Below are positions 17,606-26,131 of a stretch of 64,000 nt of DNA, piece after piece. The DNA lies in contig CBDEGT010000002.1 of NCBI GenBank assembly GCA_965237965.1, forward strand, positions 868,001 to 932,000, given 5' to 3'. Under the pieces are notes generated by a model. It saw only the letters and a list, made by a program, of their open reading frames with translations, was not told the DNA's origin and did no database searches. The position numbers and the translations under genes are program-made. The DNA comes from UBA2988 sp965237965 (GTDB taxonomy: Bacteria > Gemmatimonadota > Gemmatimonadetes > Longimicrobiales > Gaopeijiaceae). Numbering within the stretch: the stretch's first letter is position 1; the number at the start of each line of letters is the position of its first letter.

Positions 17606-17620
17606 GGGGCGCTCCGCCCC
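17606..17620. terminator. Possible terminator between aquaporin and apbE
   Basis: GGGGCG (17606-17611) pairs with CGCCCC (17615-17620) right after the aquaporin stop, between two converging genes. The stem is short and no T-run follows. Confidence 0.4.
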
Positions 17621-17682
17621 GTTGGCGGGCTACGGGAGGCCAGCGAGGCTCCTTTCCCGGACCACGCCTAGGCACGGCCGCG

Positions 17683-18786
17683 CTACGCGAGTGTCTTCTC
17701 GAAGTTCCGGCTTGAAAACCGCCCGCCTTCCTTCGTGGTGATCAGCCCTTCGATCCCGTCCAGTCGGTCGAGGAAGGCGATGCCCGCCTCGGGTCCAAGA
17801 ACGAAGGCCGCGGTCGACGCGGCGTCCGCGTCCAGCGCGGTCGGAGCGATCACGCTGGTTCCGCTCGAGCGTTCTGGCGACCGGCCCGTGCGTGGGTCGA
17901 TGATGTGGTGGAGGCGGCGGTCCGGGGTGAAAGACTGGATGTAATCGCCCGAGCTGGCGATCGAGCCATTGAGCACGACCACGCCGAGCGTGCCCGCGGG
18001 ATCGTGCGGGTCCTGGATCGCTACTCGCCAGGGATCGTCTTCGCCACTGGCGGAGGATGTGTCACCACCGGCCTGCACGATCACGCGATCCGCGCCCCGC
18101 GCCCTCAATGCGTCGACGCCGCGGTCTACCACATAGCCCTTAGCGATGCCGTCCAGGGTGACCGCCATCCCCGGCCGCGCGAGTGCGATCGTGCCGTCCT
18201 CCACGCGCAGGCCACGCCAGCCGACCAGCGCACGCGCGGCATCGAGTTCCGCGTCGACAACGGCTCCGATTCCGGTCCTGCCCGGCGCAGTGGCGCCCGT
18301 CGCGAACCTCGACACGTAGAGATCGAGGAGGGGCGCCACGGTCACGTCGAACGCACCCTGGGAGAGCTGCGCGTAGTCGAGCGCGCGCTCGACGACGTGC
18401 AGCAGCTCCACGGGCGCGCCGCTCACGACACCCTCGCGGTTCAGGCGCGCCAGCGGGGTGTCTGCGCGGTAACGGCTGAAGATCGCCTCGAGCCGCTCGA
18501 TCTCGGCGAACGCTCCGTTCACAAGGGCACGCCCCTCGGACTCGGAGGGGTGCAGGACCGTCACCGTGACCGCGGTTCCGAGCTGCGTGCGTGTCACGCT
18601 CACCCGGTGCAGGGCCGCGCGCTCGAGCAGCTCACGCAACATTATACCTCCCAACGCGAGGCCGAGTCCTGCCACGGCGGTGATGCGGAGCGCGTCGCGA
18701 CGCGAAGGCTTTCCTGCAGTCGCATCGTCCTCGGTAGAGGACTCTGTCGCGGCGCCCGTTACCGTTGCCCTCGACTCAGTCGCCAC
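17683..18786 (-). CDS. apbE: ApbE: FAD:protein FMN transferase (flavinyltransferase)
   Basis: Transfers FMN from FAD to a Thr/Ser of extracytoplasmic flavoproteins. ApbE marks: FSRYRADTPLARLNREG, LDGIAKGYVVDRGVDAL, VQAGGDTSSAS, HIIDPRTGRSP and DADAASTAAFVLG (Mg and catalytic region). The N-terminus has SRRDALRITAVAGLGLALGG, a twin-arginine-like export signal, so it probably acts outside the membrane. GTG 18786 is chosen because it overlaps the NosR-like gene by 11 bases; a longer frame would lie wholly inside that gene. The target is almost surely the NosR-like FMN domain encoded directly upstream. Confidence 0.92.
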   Translation of the reverse strand: MATESRATVTGAATESSTEDDATAGKPSRRDALRITAVAGLGLALGGIMLRELLERAALHRVSVTRTQLGTAVTVTVLHPSESEGRALVNGAFAEIERLEAIFSRYRADTPLARLNREGVVSGAPVELLHVVERALDYAQLSQGAFDVTVAPLLDLYVSRFATGATAPGRTGIGAVVDAELDAARALVGWRGLRVEDGTIALARPGMAVTLDGIAKGYVVDRGVDALRARGADRVIVQAGGDTSSASGEDDPWRVAIQDPHDPAGTLGVVVLNGSIASSGDYIQSFTPDRRLHHIIDPRTGRSPERSSGTSVIAPTALDADAASTAAFVLGPEAGIAFLDRLDGIEGLITTKEGGRFSSRNFEKTLA

Positions 18787-20926
18787 CGGCAGGCTCCGGG
18801 ATTGGCACGGGCTGATGCTTGTGATGCAGGCCACGCTTGAGCTGGATGAGCTGTGAGACCCTGTCGAGGTCGTGTCCGCAGACGCCGGCCGCCTCCCTGA
18901 GCCTGACCTCGCAGACATTGCAGCGCACGCATTCGTGGAAATCGATCTTCTCCCGCAGGATGGCACCGGTAGGGCAGCTGTGCTCGCACACCACGCAGAG
19001 GGTACAGTGCGGGACACGCTTGATGCGGAACGGCGAGATCAACGACGCGAGTGCGAGCGACGCGCCCAGTGGACAGAAGTAGCGACAATAGAAGCGTGGG
19101 ATGATCGCCGACGCGATCAGGATCGTGCCCGCAATCGCCCACAGCACCATCGAGCGGCTCCAGAAGAACACGGTCCCGAACGGCTCGAAGTACTGGAAGA
19201 TGCTGACGTTGCTCCCCGCGACGGCTGGTACGAGGATCACCCCGAGCACTCCGTACTTCAGGAACAGTCCGCTCTCGTGCACGGGATGTGGGAACTTCCG
19301 TCGCAGCTTCTTCGGGACGATGTGCTCCATAAAGTCCTGCAGCGCCCCGAACGGACACAGGTAGCCACAGAACACGCGTCCCCACAAGAGCGTGGTCGCC
19401 ACCGTGAATGCGACGAGCAGGAGGAGCGGGATGTCCTGCAGAAACACGCTCGGACCTGCCTTGATCCCCGCCGTGATGTGTGATACGGAGAGAAAGCCAC
19501 CGCCCGCGAATCCGAGCACGACGAGCGTGAAGCCCAGCGAGACCCAGCGGAGCCAGACCAGCTTGGCGAAGAACGCGGCGCTCGCGAGGGCGAGCAACGC
19601 CACAACCACCGCGACGCGGGTCCACGACGTGGACTCGAGCGTGCGCTGGAGCACGCTCTCGCTCTCCACGTCTGTGAAATCGATGAATGCTGGGTCGATC
19701 AGCGGGGCCGCCGGCTCCGCGGGAACGGCTGCTATGACTCCGGTTGCGCTGTCGGAAGCGGCGGCCGAGACGTCCACAGTCTGACTGGTCCCGGTCGGCT
19801 CTTCTCCGGCCTCAGCCGCGTTGGCGTCAATGTCGACACCGGCTTCGCCCTCGGTGGTGGGCCGGGGCGCCGGGGGGGCGGTGGCCACCCGCGGCTCGCC
19901 GACATGTTCGACCGACCAGAGCGGGATGCCGCTGCCGAAGTCGAGCTGCCAGGTAAAGTTCTGCCGTGCGTCGAGGGTCGAGTCTACCAGAATCAGCCCC
20001 AAGTTACGGAACTGGCCGTCGACCTTTCCGTCCCGCGGCTGGCCGGTGAGCTGGATATCCCGCTGGGTGAAGCGCAGCGTGTCCTGTCCTCGCAGGATGT
20101 AGATCGACGTCGGACGCAGGTAGACGGTCATCGAGCCGTCGACGCCGATCATCCATGGCTTCCGTTCCGAAAATCGGGTGCCCGCTCGCCGCACCGCCCG
20201 GTCCCACGAGTTGCCCATCAACGCCCTGCCCATCGCCTCGTCCCGGATCGGGACCAACGTGAGCTGGAGCCGGAGTTGACCGTTCATCTCGCCGATGAGC
20301 TTGTCCGCGATGCCCCGTAGGTCGAGCTCTGGCCAGGTGAGGCGTTGGATTTCCTCGTCCGTCAGGTTCCCGCGCTCGGTGAAGATGTAGGCTCCAGCCA
20401 CGCGTCGAGCCGCGTTGCGGATCCCGCGCGCGGTCGCCCCTGCCGTGATCGTCGCGCCCGATACCGTCTCCACGTCGCGACGGACGACGAACCGGTCCGT
20501 CATCCGCTTGCCCGCAAACTGCCGCTGGAAGAACCCCTCAAGGAAGTCTCCCCGGCTGCTCCGTAGGGATTCGGCACGGTAGTCGATCACGCGGACGCCC
20601 GTGATCCGCCCCCTCAGATCCATCCCGACCAGGCTCGTAATGATGCTGTTGTAGCCCTTTTCGATGGGCGGCAGGTCGGTGGTCAGGAAGACGTACCCGG
20701 CGAGTACTTCCTCTCCGGTGGTCGGATCGTTGACGTAGGCGCGGACGACGGGCGGGGTGCCCTGCCTGGGACCGAAGCGGGTCGCATCGGGGAAGACGAC
20801 CTCGTAAAGCGCCGGGTCGACCTCGACCTGCACCTGGGCGGAGACGTCGGGGGTCGGGCCGGCGAGGAGCAGGCCCCATGACAGACCGAGGACCAGGGCG
20901 GCACGCATGCAGATGTCCCGGCGCAT
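18776..20926 (-). CDS. NosR/NirI-like FMN-binding membrane iron-sulfur protein
   Basis: A 716-residue electron-transfer protein. After a signal peptide (about 1-30) comes an FMN-binding domain with the flavinylation motif ETVSGATIT, Thr159 being the likely FMN attachment site. A beta-rich region and an Ala/Thr/Pro/Glu linker follow. From about residue 434 there are several membrane helices with polyferredoxin cysteines: CGYLCPFGALQ and CRYFCPLGA. The C-terminus has two 4Fe-4S sites, CTLCVVCEHSCP and CVRCNVCE. NosR passes electrons to nitrous-oxide reductase, but no nosZ is in the window, so the partner is unknown. ATG at 20908 is an alternative start. Confidence 0.88.
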   Translation of the reverse strand: MRRDICMRAALVLGLSWGLLLAGPTPDVSAQVQVEVDPALYEVVFPDATRFGPRQGTPPVVRAYVNDPTTGEEVLAGYVFLTTDLPPIEKGYNSIITSLVGMDLRGRITGVRVIDYRAESLRSSRGDFLEGFFQRQFAGKRMTDRFVVRRDVETVSGATITAGATARGIRNAARRVAGAYIFTERGNLTDEEIQRLTWPELDLRGIADKLIGEMNGQLRLQLTLVPIRDEAMGRALMGNSWDRAVRRAGTRFSERKPWMIGVDGSMTVYLRPTSIYILRGQDTLRFTQRDIQLTGQPRDGKVDGQFRNLGLILVDSTLDARQNFTWQLDFGSGIPLWSVEHVGEPRVATAPPAPRPTTEGEAGVDIDANAAEAGEEPTGTSQTVDVSAAASDSATGVIAAVPAEPAAPLIDPAFIDFTDVESESVLQRTLESTSWTRVAVVVALLALASAAFFAKLVWLRWVSLGFTLVVLGFAGGGFLSVSHITAGIKAGPSVFLQDIPLLLLVAFTVATTLLWGRVFCGYLCPFGALQDFMEHIVPKKLRRKFPHPVHESGLFLKYGVLGVILVPAVAGSNVSIFQYFEPFGTVFFWSRSMVLWAIAGTILIASAIIPRFYCRYFCPLGASLALASLISPFRIKRVPHCTLCVVCEHSCPTGAILREKIDFHECVRCNVCEVRLREAAGVCGHDLDRVSQLIQLKRGLHHKHQPVPIPEPAGGD

Positions 20927-21162
20927 CGACTCCTCGGATCAAGGGCGGTTCAAATATGTCGCTAACGGTCTACCCCGCACCAGCCTGGGCGGGGCGGGCT
21001 TGGCCTCGTCGTGATCGGTCGACGCCGAGCGATCTTGATGAGCCGATCTCTGCCGCGCGTAGAACTGGAGAGTTAGGGCCCTCCCGGCCCGCGCGTGTAT
21101 CTTGGAGGGGAGGAGCGGCGCGTGCCGCTCTGCGGGGCCTGCCCGACGGGGCCCACGCCCAC
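20927..21162. other. Intergenic region upstream of the NosR-like gene
   Basis: About 240 bases with no supportable gene. It should hold the promoter of the minus-strand NosR-like gene. GGATCAAGGGCGGTTC near 20937 lies right upstream, but no clear -35/-10 pair can be named. Confidence 0.4.
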
Positions 21163-21427
21163 GGGAACAGCCTTCCGCTCCTGATGGGGGATGACGGCGT
21201 CGAGGCGACGGAGGTGGCGGCTGGCTCGATCGTCCTCAGGAACGACGCCACGTTCACGGACGCGCTCCTCTATCGCCATAAGCCGGAACCAGGTCACGAC
21301 CCATACAGAGGACGTGTTCCTCGGGACCTGGGTGCGGTTGGGCTCCACACTGGCCATGACCACTGAGGAAGAGGAAGCCTACAACCTGTCTCTGGACGGC
21401 CGGACCATTACGGAGGCCAGCCCCTGA
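21163..21427 (+). pseudogene. Frameshifted small beta-sheet (lipocalin-like) protein gene
   Basis: Two frames join into one protein. The first reads GNSLPLLMGDDGVEATEVAA then GSIVLRNDATFTDALLYR. After a shift near 21277-21282 the second reads NQVTTHTEDVFLGTWVRLGS and TLAMTTEEEEAYNLSLDGRT to a stop at 21427. Alternating strands such as SIVLRNDATFT, GTWVRLGSTLAM and YNLSLDGRTIT are typical of small secreted lipocalin-like proteins common in related genomes. No signal peptide survives in frame upstream, so it is probably decayed. A sequencing indel is the alternative. Confidence 0.5.
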
Positions 21428-21541
21428 GTTCACGCTGGTTTGGAGCAGGTAGGGGGCGCCCCTCGGACTCGCGGAATCCCCTGTGGGGCCCCAGCGTATA
21501 GACCCCGTAGCCGAGGTCCACCGGAGCCCGGAGGAGCCCCA

Positions 21542-22972
21542 ATGCCGTACCGGCCACCACGCTTCTCATTCGCTGTCCTCGCCCTAGCGACTCTCGCGCT
21601 CGCCACCCCTCTCGCGGTCTGCGGTCAGGGGACGCGCAACCCCTTCCCGGAGCCGATTGCCGAGGGGACGGAGTCGATCGCGGTGGGCTACCGGGAGTTC
21701 GCCGTCCTCCCAGACATCGCCGGGGAGCCTGCGCGGATGATGCTCCTGTCGGACGAGCCTGCGTCCGGCCGACTCTTCGTGAACGACATGCGGGGCGCGC
21801 TCTACACGGTGAGCTATGACGGGCGCTCGGTCATCCGCTACCTCGACCTGAGCGACGAGCGCTGGGGGGTACAGGTGCAGTCGCAGGGCCGCGAGCGAGG
21901 CTTCCAGAGTTTCGCGATCCATCCCCAGTTCGGGCAGCCGGGCACGCAGGGATATGGCAAGATCTACACGTGGACTGACACGGAGAACTTAGGGCCCACG
22001 CCGGACTTCCGGCCCGGCGGGGGCGAGCGTACACACGACACGGTGCTGCTCGAGTGGACGGCCCGGAACTATCTCGTTACGAGCTACGACGGCGGCCCGC
22101 CCCGTGAACTCTTTCGCATTGAGCAGCCGTTTCGGAACCACAACGCAGGTCGCGCGGCGTTCAACCCCGTGGCGAGACCGGGTGAGGCGGACTTCGGTCT
22201 TCTTTACCTGAACCTTGCCGATGGCGGCAGCCGTGGCGACCCGTTCGACAACGCGCAAAATCTAGGTTCCGTCTTCGGCAAGATGCTCCGCATCGATCCA
22301 CTTGCGCGGAACAGCACGAACGCCCAATACGGGGTCCCGGCGTCGAACCCGTTCGCTGCCGACGATGATCCCGCGACGCTCGGCGAGATCTACGCGTATG
22401 GGCTGCGGAACGCTCAGCACCTGACATGGGACCGCACCACCCGCCGGATGTTCGTCAGCGACATGGGCCAGGGGACCGTCGAGGAGGTGAGCGTGGTGAC
22501 CCCGGGGGCGAACTTCGGCTGGAACCTCTGGGAGGGAAGCTTCCGCTTCGCCAGGAGCGGCGTCCTGGTCGAGAATCCCCGGAGCGACTACGACGTCGCG
22601 TATCCGATCGTCGAGTACGACCAGATCGACCCGCTCCTCCAACGCCAGTCTGCGGTTACGGGTCTGGCGGTCTATCGCGAGGTCGAGATCCCGCAGCTCA
22701 CCGGGATGCTCCTCTTCGGAGACCTCCCGAGTGGCGAGATGTTCGCGGTACCTGCCGACGATCTGCCGGACGGAGGACAGGCCCCGATCCGGCGGGTGTT
22801 GTTCAACGAGGGTAGCGAGGTGAGGACACTGCTGGAGCTGATTCAGGCCAAGAACGTAGTGCAGGGGAGAGATCCGGCGACCCGTGCGGACCTTCGCTTT
22901 CATCCGGCCAGTGACGGACGGATCTACCTACTCAACAAGGCGGACGGGACGATCAGGGTGTTGGCGCGGTAG
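21542..22972 (+). CDS. Secreted glucose/sorbosone dehydrogenase-like beta-propeller protein
   Basis: A 476-residue exported protein of the PQQ-type glucose/sorbosone dehydrogenase fold. The signal peptide is MPYRPPRFSFAVLALATLAL continuing to AVCGQ. Propeller marks: GFQSFAIHPQF, YGKIYTWTDTE, HNAGRAAFNP, GSVFGKMLRIDPLARNS, EIYAYGLRNAQHLTWDRTT and NFGWNLWEGSF. ATG 21542 is chosen because GGAGG lies about 10 bases upstream and a signal peptide follows. The substrate is unknown, and related proteins often lack proven sugar oxidation. Confidence 0.85.
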   Translation: MPYRPPRFSFAVLALATLALATPLAVCGQGTRNPFPEPIAEGTESIAVGYREFAVLPDIAGEPARMMLLSDEPASGRLFVNDMRGALYTVSYDGRSVIRYLDLSDERWGVQVQSQGRERGFQSFAIHPQFGQPGTQGYGKIYTWTDTENLGPTPDFRPGGGERTHDTVLLEWTARNYLVTSYDGGPPRELFRIEQPFRNHNAGRAAFNPVARPGEADFGLLYLNLADGGSRGDPFDNAQNLGSVFGKMLRIDPLARNSTNAQYGVPASNPFAADDDPATLGEIYAYGLRNAQHLTWDRTTRRMFVSDMGQGTVEEVSVVTPGANFGWNLWEGSFRFARSGVLVENPRSDYDVAYPIVEYDQIDPLLQRQSAVTGLAVYREVEIPQLTGMLLFGDLPSGEMFAVPADDLPDGGQAPIRRVLFNEGSEVRTLLELIQAKNVVQGRDPATRADLRFHPASDGRIYLLNKADGTIRVLAR

Positions 22973-22991
22973 GAGTTGGAAAGCGGTAGGC

Positions 22992-23258
22992 TCATCGCCT
23001 ACGCCGCGCCTGCGGGTTCGGCGAAGCAGCCGGTGCGCCTTTGTGGCGATAGACGATGCGGCCGCGCGTCAGGTCGTATGGGGAGAGGTCGAGAGTTACG
23101 AGGTCCCCAACCAACACGCGGATCCGGAACTTCGTCATCCGGCCCGCCGCGTACGCGAGAACCATGTGCCCGTTCTCGAGCTCTACGCGAAAGTTCTGGT
23201 CGGGGAGGACCTCGGTGACTTTCCCTTCCACCTGCACCGCTTCCTGCTTGGCCACCAT
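22992..23258 (-). CDS. infA: Translation initiation factor IF-1
   Basis: A small OB-fold factor that binds the 30S A-site during initiation. 88 residues; the core MVAKQEAVQVEGKVTEVLPD, NFRVELENGHMVLAYAAGRM and LDLSPYDLTRGRIVYRHK is unmistakable. A basic tail of about 14 residues, ending ARRRR, extends past the usual 72-residue length. The ATG at 23258 is the standard IF-1 start; an upstream in-frame start would add 45 unrelated residues. It sits alone, away from ribosomal protein genes. Confidence 0.95.
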   Translation of the reverse strand: MVAKQEAVQVEGKVTEVLPDQNFRVELENGHMVLAYAAGRMTKFRIRVLVGDLVTLDLSPYDLTRGRIVYRHKGAPAASPNPQARRRR

Positions 23259-23475
23259 GTACTCCCTCGGACCCCTGGCCCGTATCGAGTCTCCCCCCGG
23301 GAACACCAGAAGGGAGTTCAACCGTACGTCGATTATTAAACCTGGGAGGCTTGGCTCGTATCGCGCCGGTGCCCCGCCATTTGGAGCGCCCACTCGAGCG
23401 GATCAGACCCGAGGTCTGCTGCGGCGTTTGCGGTGGTGAGGATGTGGAAGTAGCGGAGTCGCTCGTCGGTCCGGG

Positions 23476-23754
23476 TCACGCGGGCTCGGACGGCACCGGT
23501 TCCGGCGCAACCATTATGTTCAGAGTTTCCGCGAAGAAAGGCGGCTTGCGCCCATCATCCATCGTAAGCTCGAGCAGGTGACCGCTGCTCGTCTTACCGC
23601 AAACGCGCACCACTACGCCCGTGCCCTCGTTCGTGTAGACGCGCTCGCCCTCGTTGGGGAGGCGCTCCGCGCCGGTGACCCAGCCGGGCCGGTCTTCGGG
23701 GTTGACCTTGACGTCCCGGATTCCACGCGGCTTTCCACGGTGCGGCGCATCCAT
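23476..23754 (-). CDS. Hypothetical small protein with SH3-like look
   Basis: A 92-residue soluble protein, not recognised. It begins MDAPHRGKPRGIRDVKVNPE and carries GERVYTNEGTGVVVRVCGKTSSGHLLELTMDDGR, a pattern like a short beta-barrel (RVYTNEGTGVVVRV, LLELTMDDG). The ATG at 23754 is chosen because GGGGG (23761-23765) stands 6 bases upstream. ATG 23760 and TTG 23781 are possible. It lies about 220 bases upstream of infA on the same strand. Confidence 0.6.
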   Translation of the reverse strand: MDAPHRGKPRGIRDVKVNPEDRPGWVTGAERLPNEGERVYTNEGTGVVVRVCGKTSSGHLLELTMDDGRKPPFFAETLNIMVAPEPVPSEPA

Positions 23755-23818
23755 CGGCATCCCCCTGTTCAAGCCTGACAAATGTAGCGGAATCCAGTTG
23801 TGGACACCACGGGCCTCC

Positions 23819-24958
23819 TCAGTCCGTTGCCGTGGGACGTGGTAGGGTCACCGTTAGGCCCGATAGCGAACCAGTCCGCGCGACGTAGCGCGCGTCACCA
23901 ACGCGTACGCGTACGTCCTCCCCGGCGGGCTCGACCTGCCAGTATGGGAAGCGCGACCAGACCAGGTAGTGAGCGATGTCCGGATGCGCCTGCGCGAGTC
24001 GCACGGCGGCGGGCGCGTACGCGGAATCGCCCGAGAGGAGGGGTAGATCGGGCTCCACGCCCAACGCAAAGCGCGGCGAACGCACCCATCGATGTTCGCC
24101 ACGTACGTACCGATCCTCGGCACGGATAATCACCTCGGAGGCGAACGGGTTGGCGGGCAAAGGCTGGACCATTACGACCTCCGCTCCAGGGACATCCGCG
24201 GCCTCCACCGCGCGCACGACATCGGCCGTCGCCATCCGGCTGGCGCACACCATTCCCGTCACGTAGAGCGCTGCGGCGCCCATGAGGGCACGCGCGAGCC
24301 GCATCCCGCCCGCCGCGGTCGATGGTAAACCCAGCGCACGCGCGGTTATCGCGACGGCGATCCCGATCGTCCACGATGTCTTCGCTCCCCCGCCCGCCAG
24401 CGGCGTCCCGAGCACCAACAGCGTGGCGGCGACTGCCAGAGCAGCCCATGCCGCGCTCATGGCCACGCGGGTCGCCAAGGCACGCGCACGCGCCGCTCCC
24501 AGCGCGACCGCGGCGCCAAGCGCGAGCCAGAGCCACGGATCGATGATGAACAAGCTGTCCCCGTAGCTCCACCGGCCGTCGATCGGCACCCACCAGCGCG
24601 TGCCGTACGTGTTCATCCAGTCGAGCACGGGATGGGTGAGAACGCCGACGAACGCCAGCGCAAGGAGCGCGGTGGGGCGGGCGGGTGGCCGATCGGGAGC
24701 GAGCCGGCGCCGGACGCCCCGGTCCCACGCCGCGATCGTCCCCGCGACCGCGAGGGGCAGCACCGCTAAGGCCGGAATCCCGCGGGTGATCCCTCGCCTG
24801 AAGGCCAGTGCGAACCACTCGCCGCGGACGAAGGCGAGCATGTCCACGTCCGGAGCGTTGGCCGCCAACACGAGAGTAGCGGTGGCGAGCGGTGTGGTGC
24901 GGTCCAGCCCGGTGCGGGCGAGCGCCGCACCCACCAGGGAGTGTGTGACATTGTCCAC
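23819..24958 (-). CDS. YdjM/DUF457-type membrane-bound metal-dependent hydrolase
   Basis: A 379-residue inner-membrane protein. The opening MDNVTHSLVGAALARTGLDR, then LAANAPDVDMLAFV and LALAFVGVLTHPVLDWMNTYG give the His/Asp set of the YdjM (DUF457) family, proposed to be metal-dependent hydrolases, some LexA-controlled. Several membrane helices fill residues 60-250. The C-terminal soluble domain of about 120 residues is typical of longer members. The substrate is unknown. Confidence 0.85.
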   Translation of the reverse strand: MDNVTHSLVGAALARTGLDRTTPLATATLVLAANAPDVDMLAFVRGEWFALAFRRGITRGIPALAVLPLAVAGTIAAWDRGVRRRLAPDRPPARPTALLALAFVGVLTHPVLDWMNTYGTRWWVPIDGRWSYGDSLFIIDPWLWLALGAAVALGAARARALATRVAMSAAWAALAVAATLLVLGTPLAGGGAKTSWTIGIAVAITARALGLPSTAAGGMRLARALMGAAALYVTGMVCASRMATADVVRAVEAADVPGAEVVMVQPLPANPFASEVIIRAEDRYVRGEHRWVRSPRFALGVEPDLPLLSGDSAYAPAAVRLAQAHPDIAHYLVWSRFPYWQVEPAGEDVRVRVGDARYVARTGSLSGLTVTLPRPTATD

Positions 24959-24986
24959 CCGATGGGGGCGCCCGCCGGCTACGGTG

Positions 24987-25910
24987 TCAGAAGATGTTCG
25001 GTGGTGGGTTCGGCGGAACGTCCTTGATTAGGACCGCGTTGGGCGTGAACAGCGGCACGAGCACGCGCCGGCGCTGCGCGTCGAAGCCGATGTCGGCCGG
25101 GCTCTCGACGTTCTCGAGCAGCACCGTGGACGCGCCCGCGTCGTCCACCCAGTGGACCGCGCGGTGCCCCCAACTGGAGTAGAGGTAACCACCGTCACCA
25201 GTGAACGCGATTCCGTCGAGCTGCTCCGTCGAAGTGCCCGGTACCACGACCGTGCGCTGGCCAGCCGGGCCGATCTGGTAGACCTCACCGGTTCGGAAGG
25301 TCACGACGTACGCGCCCTCGTCGTCGAACGCGATTCCGTTCGGACCTCCGAGTTGCTCTCCCCGAGCCATGCGGCTCGTCTCCCCTCCGGGCGTGAAGCG
25401 CCAGACCCCGTCCGTCCCATTCGGCGTGAAGTCGGGATTGAGCCCAGAGTCGGTGACGTATATGGTTCCCGCGGCGTCCACGGCCACACCGTTCAAGAAG
25501 GTCGCGCCCTGGATGCAGATCTCGCCGGCCGGTGCAGCCGTCGTGCGCACGAAGAGCTTCACGCAGTCGATATCGGCGACGTAGAGCGTGTCGCCGCGGA
25601 TCGCCATTCCCTTGGGGGCGTGAAGGGTGACGTTGGCCGAGTCGCCAGTGATCCAAGCAAGCTCCTGGACCTGACCTTCCGGAGACATCCTCGAGATGAA
25701 GCCGTTGTCGTCCTTCTCGGTCGGCGCTCCGTTGATGTTCGAGATCAGATACACGTCCGCGACCGGGTCGTGCAGCACGGATTCCGGCGTCTGGAAGCCG
25801 ACGCCTGCCACCTCGATGACGTCGTCGACGACGCTCTCGGCCTCTTCGACCTCCCCGCCGCAAGCGGCGAGCGAGGCTGCGAGGAGTACGGCGAAAGAGC
25901 GGCGGATCAT
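24987..25910 (-). CDS. SMP-30/NHL-type beta-propeller lipoprotein
   Basis: A 307-residue lipoprotein: MIRRSFAVLLAASLAACGGE with lipobox cysteine, an acidic linker, then a six-bladed propeller. Repeats include HAPKGMAIRGDTLYVADIDC, FLNGVAVDAAGTIYVTDSGL and GGPNGIAFDDEGAYVVTF, like SMP-30/gluconolactonase proteins. Lactonase activity is not proven by sequence. The start at 25910 has GAGAGGG upstream and gives a proper signal; a longer frame adds 40 unlike residues. Confidence 0.82.
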   Translation of the reverse strand: MIRRSFAVLLAASLAACGGEVEEAESVVDDVIEVAGVGFQTPESVLHDPVADVYLISNINGAPTEKDDNGFISRMSPEGQVQELAWITGDSANVTLHAPKGMAIRGDTLYVADIDCVKLFVRTTAAPAGEICIQGATFLNGVAVDAAGTIYVTDSGLNPDFTPNGTDGVWRFTPGGETSRMARGEQLGGPNGIAFDDEGAYVVTFRTGEVYQIGPAGQRTVVVPGTSTEQLDGIAFTGDGGYLYSSWGHRAVHWVDDAGASTVLLENVESPADIGFDAQRRRVLVPLFTPNAVLIKDVPPNPPPNIF

Positions 25911-26131
25911 GGTCAATCCCTCTCTGGGTGAAGTTTCGTCTGACTTGCTGATCAAACTTCGCTCGAAGGGGTCCCCGGGCAAGGCTCGGCGAGTTCGGCG
26001 GAGCCGGGCGCCCCCCCCCGCCCCCCCCACGGGCGACTGCGCTCGACCAGGCAGAAACGGGAGGCGAGGTCGTCCTCCAGCACGCCTGGTCGCAGGTCGC
26101 TGACTTCGCGATTGACACCCTATCTTGCGCC

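Noticed and set aside
17683..20926. Full nitrous-oxide reduction (nos) cluster
   Set aside because: Only NosR-like and ApbE are present; neighbours are an aquaporin and a sugar-dehydrogenase-like gene.
20878..21366. One continuous 162-residue gene upstream of the sugar-dehydrogenase-like gene
   Set aside because: Only its last third looks like protein, and that part continues in another frame; the front is Arg/Pro-rich noise overlapping the NosR-like gene start.
26006..26032. C-run (CCCCCCCCCGCCCCCCCC) before the dehydrogenase gene
   Set aside because: A homopolymer tract in a short intergenic gap. It could be a slippage site, but nothing ties it to either gene's frame.
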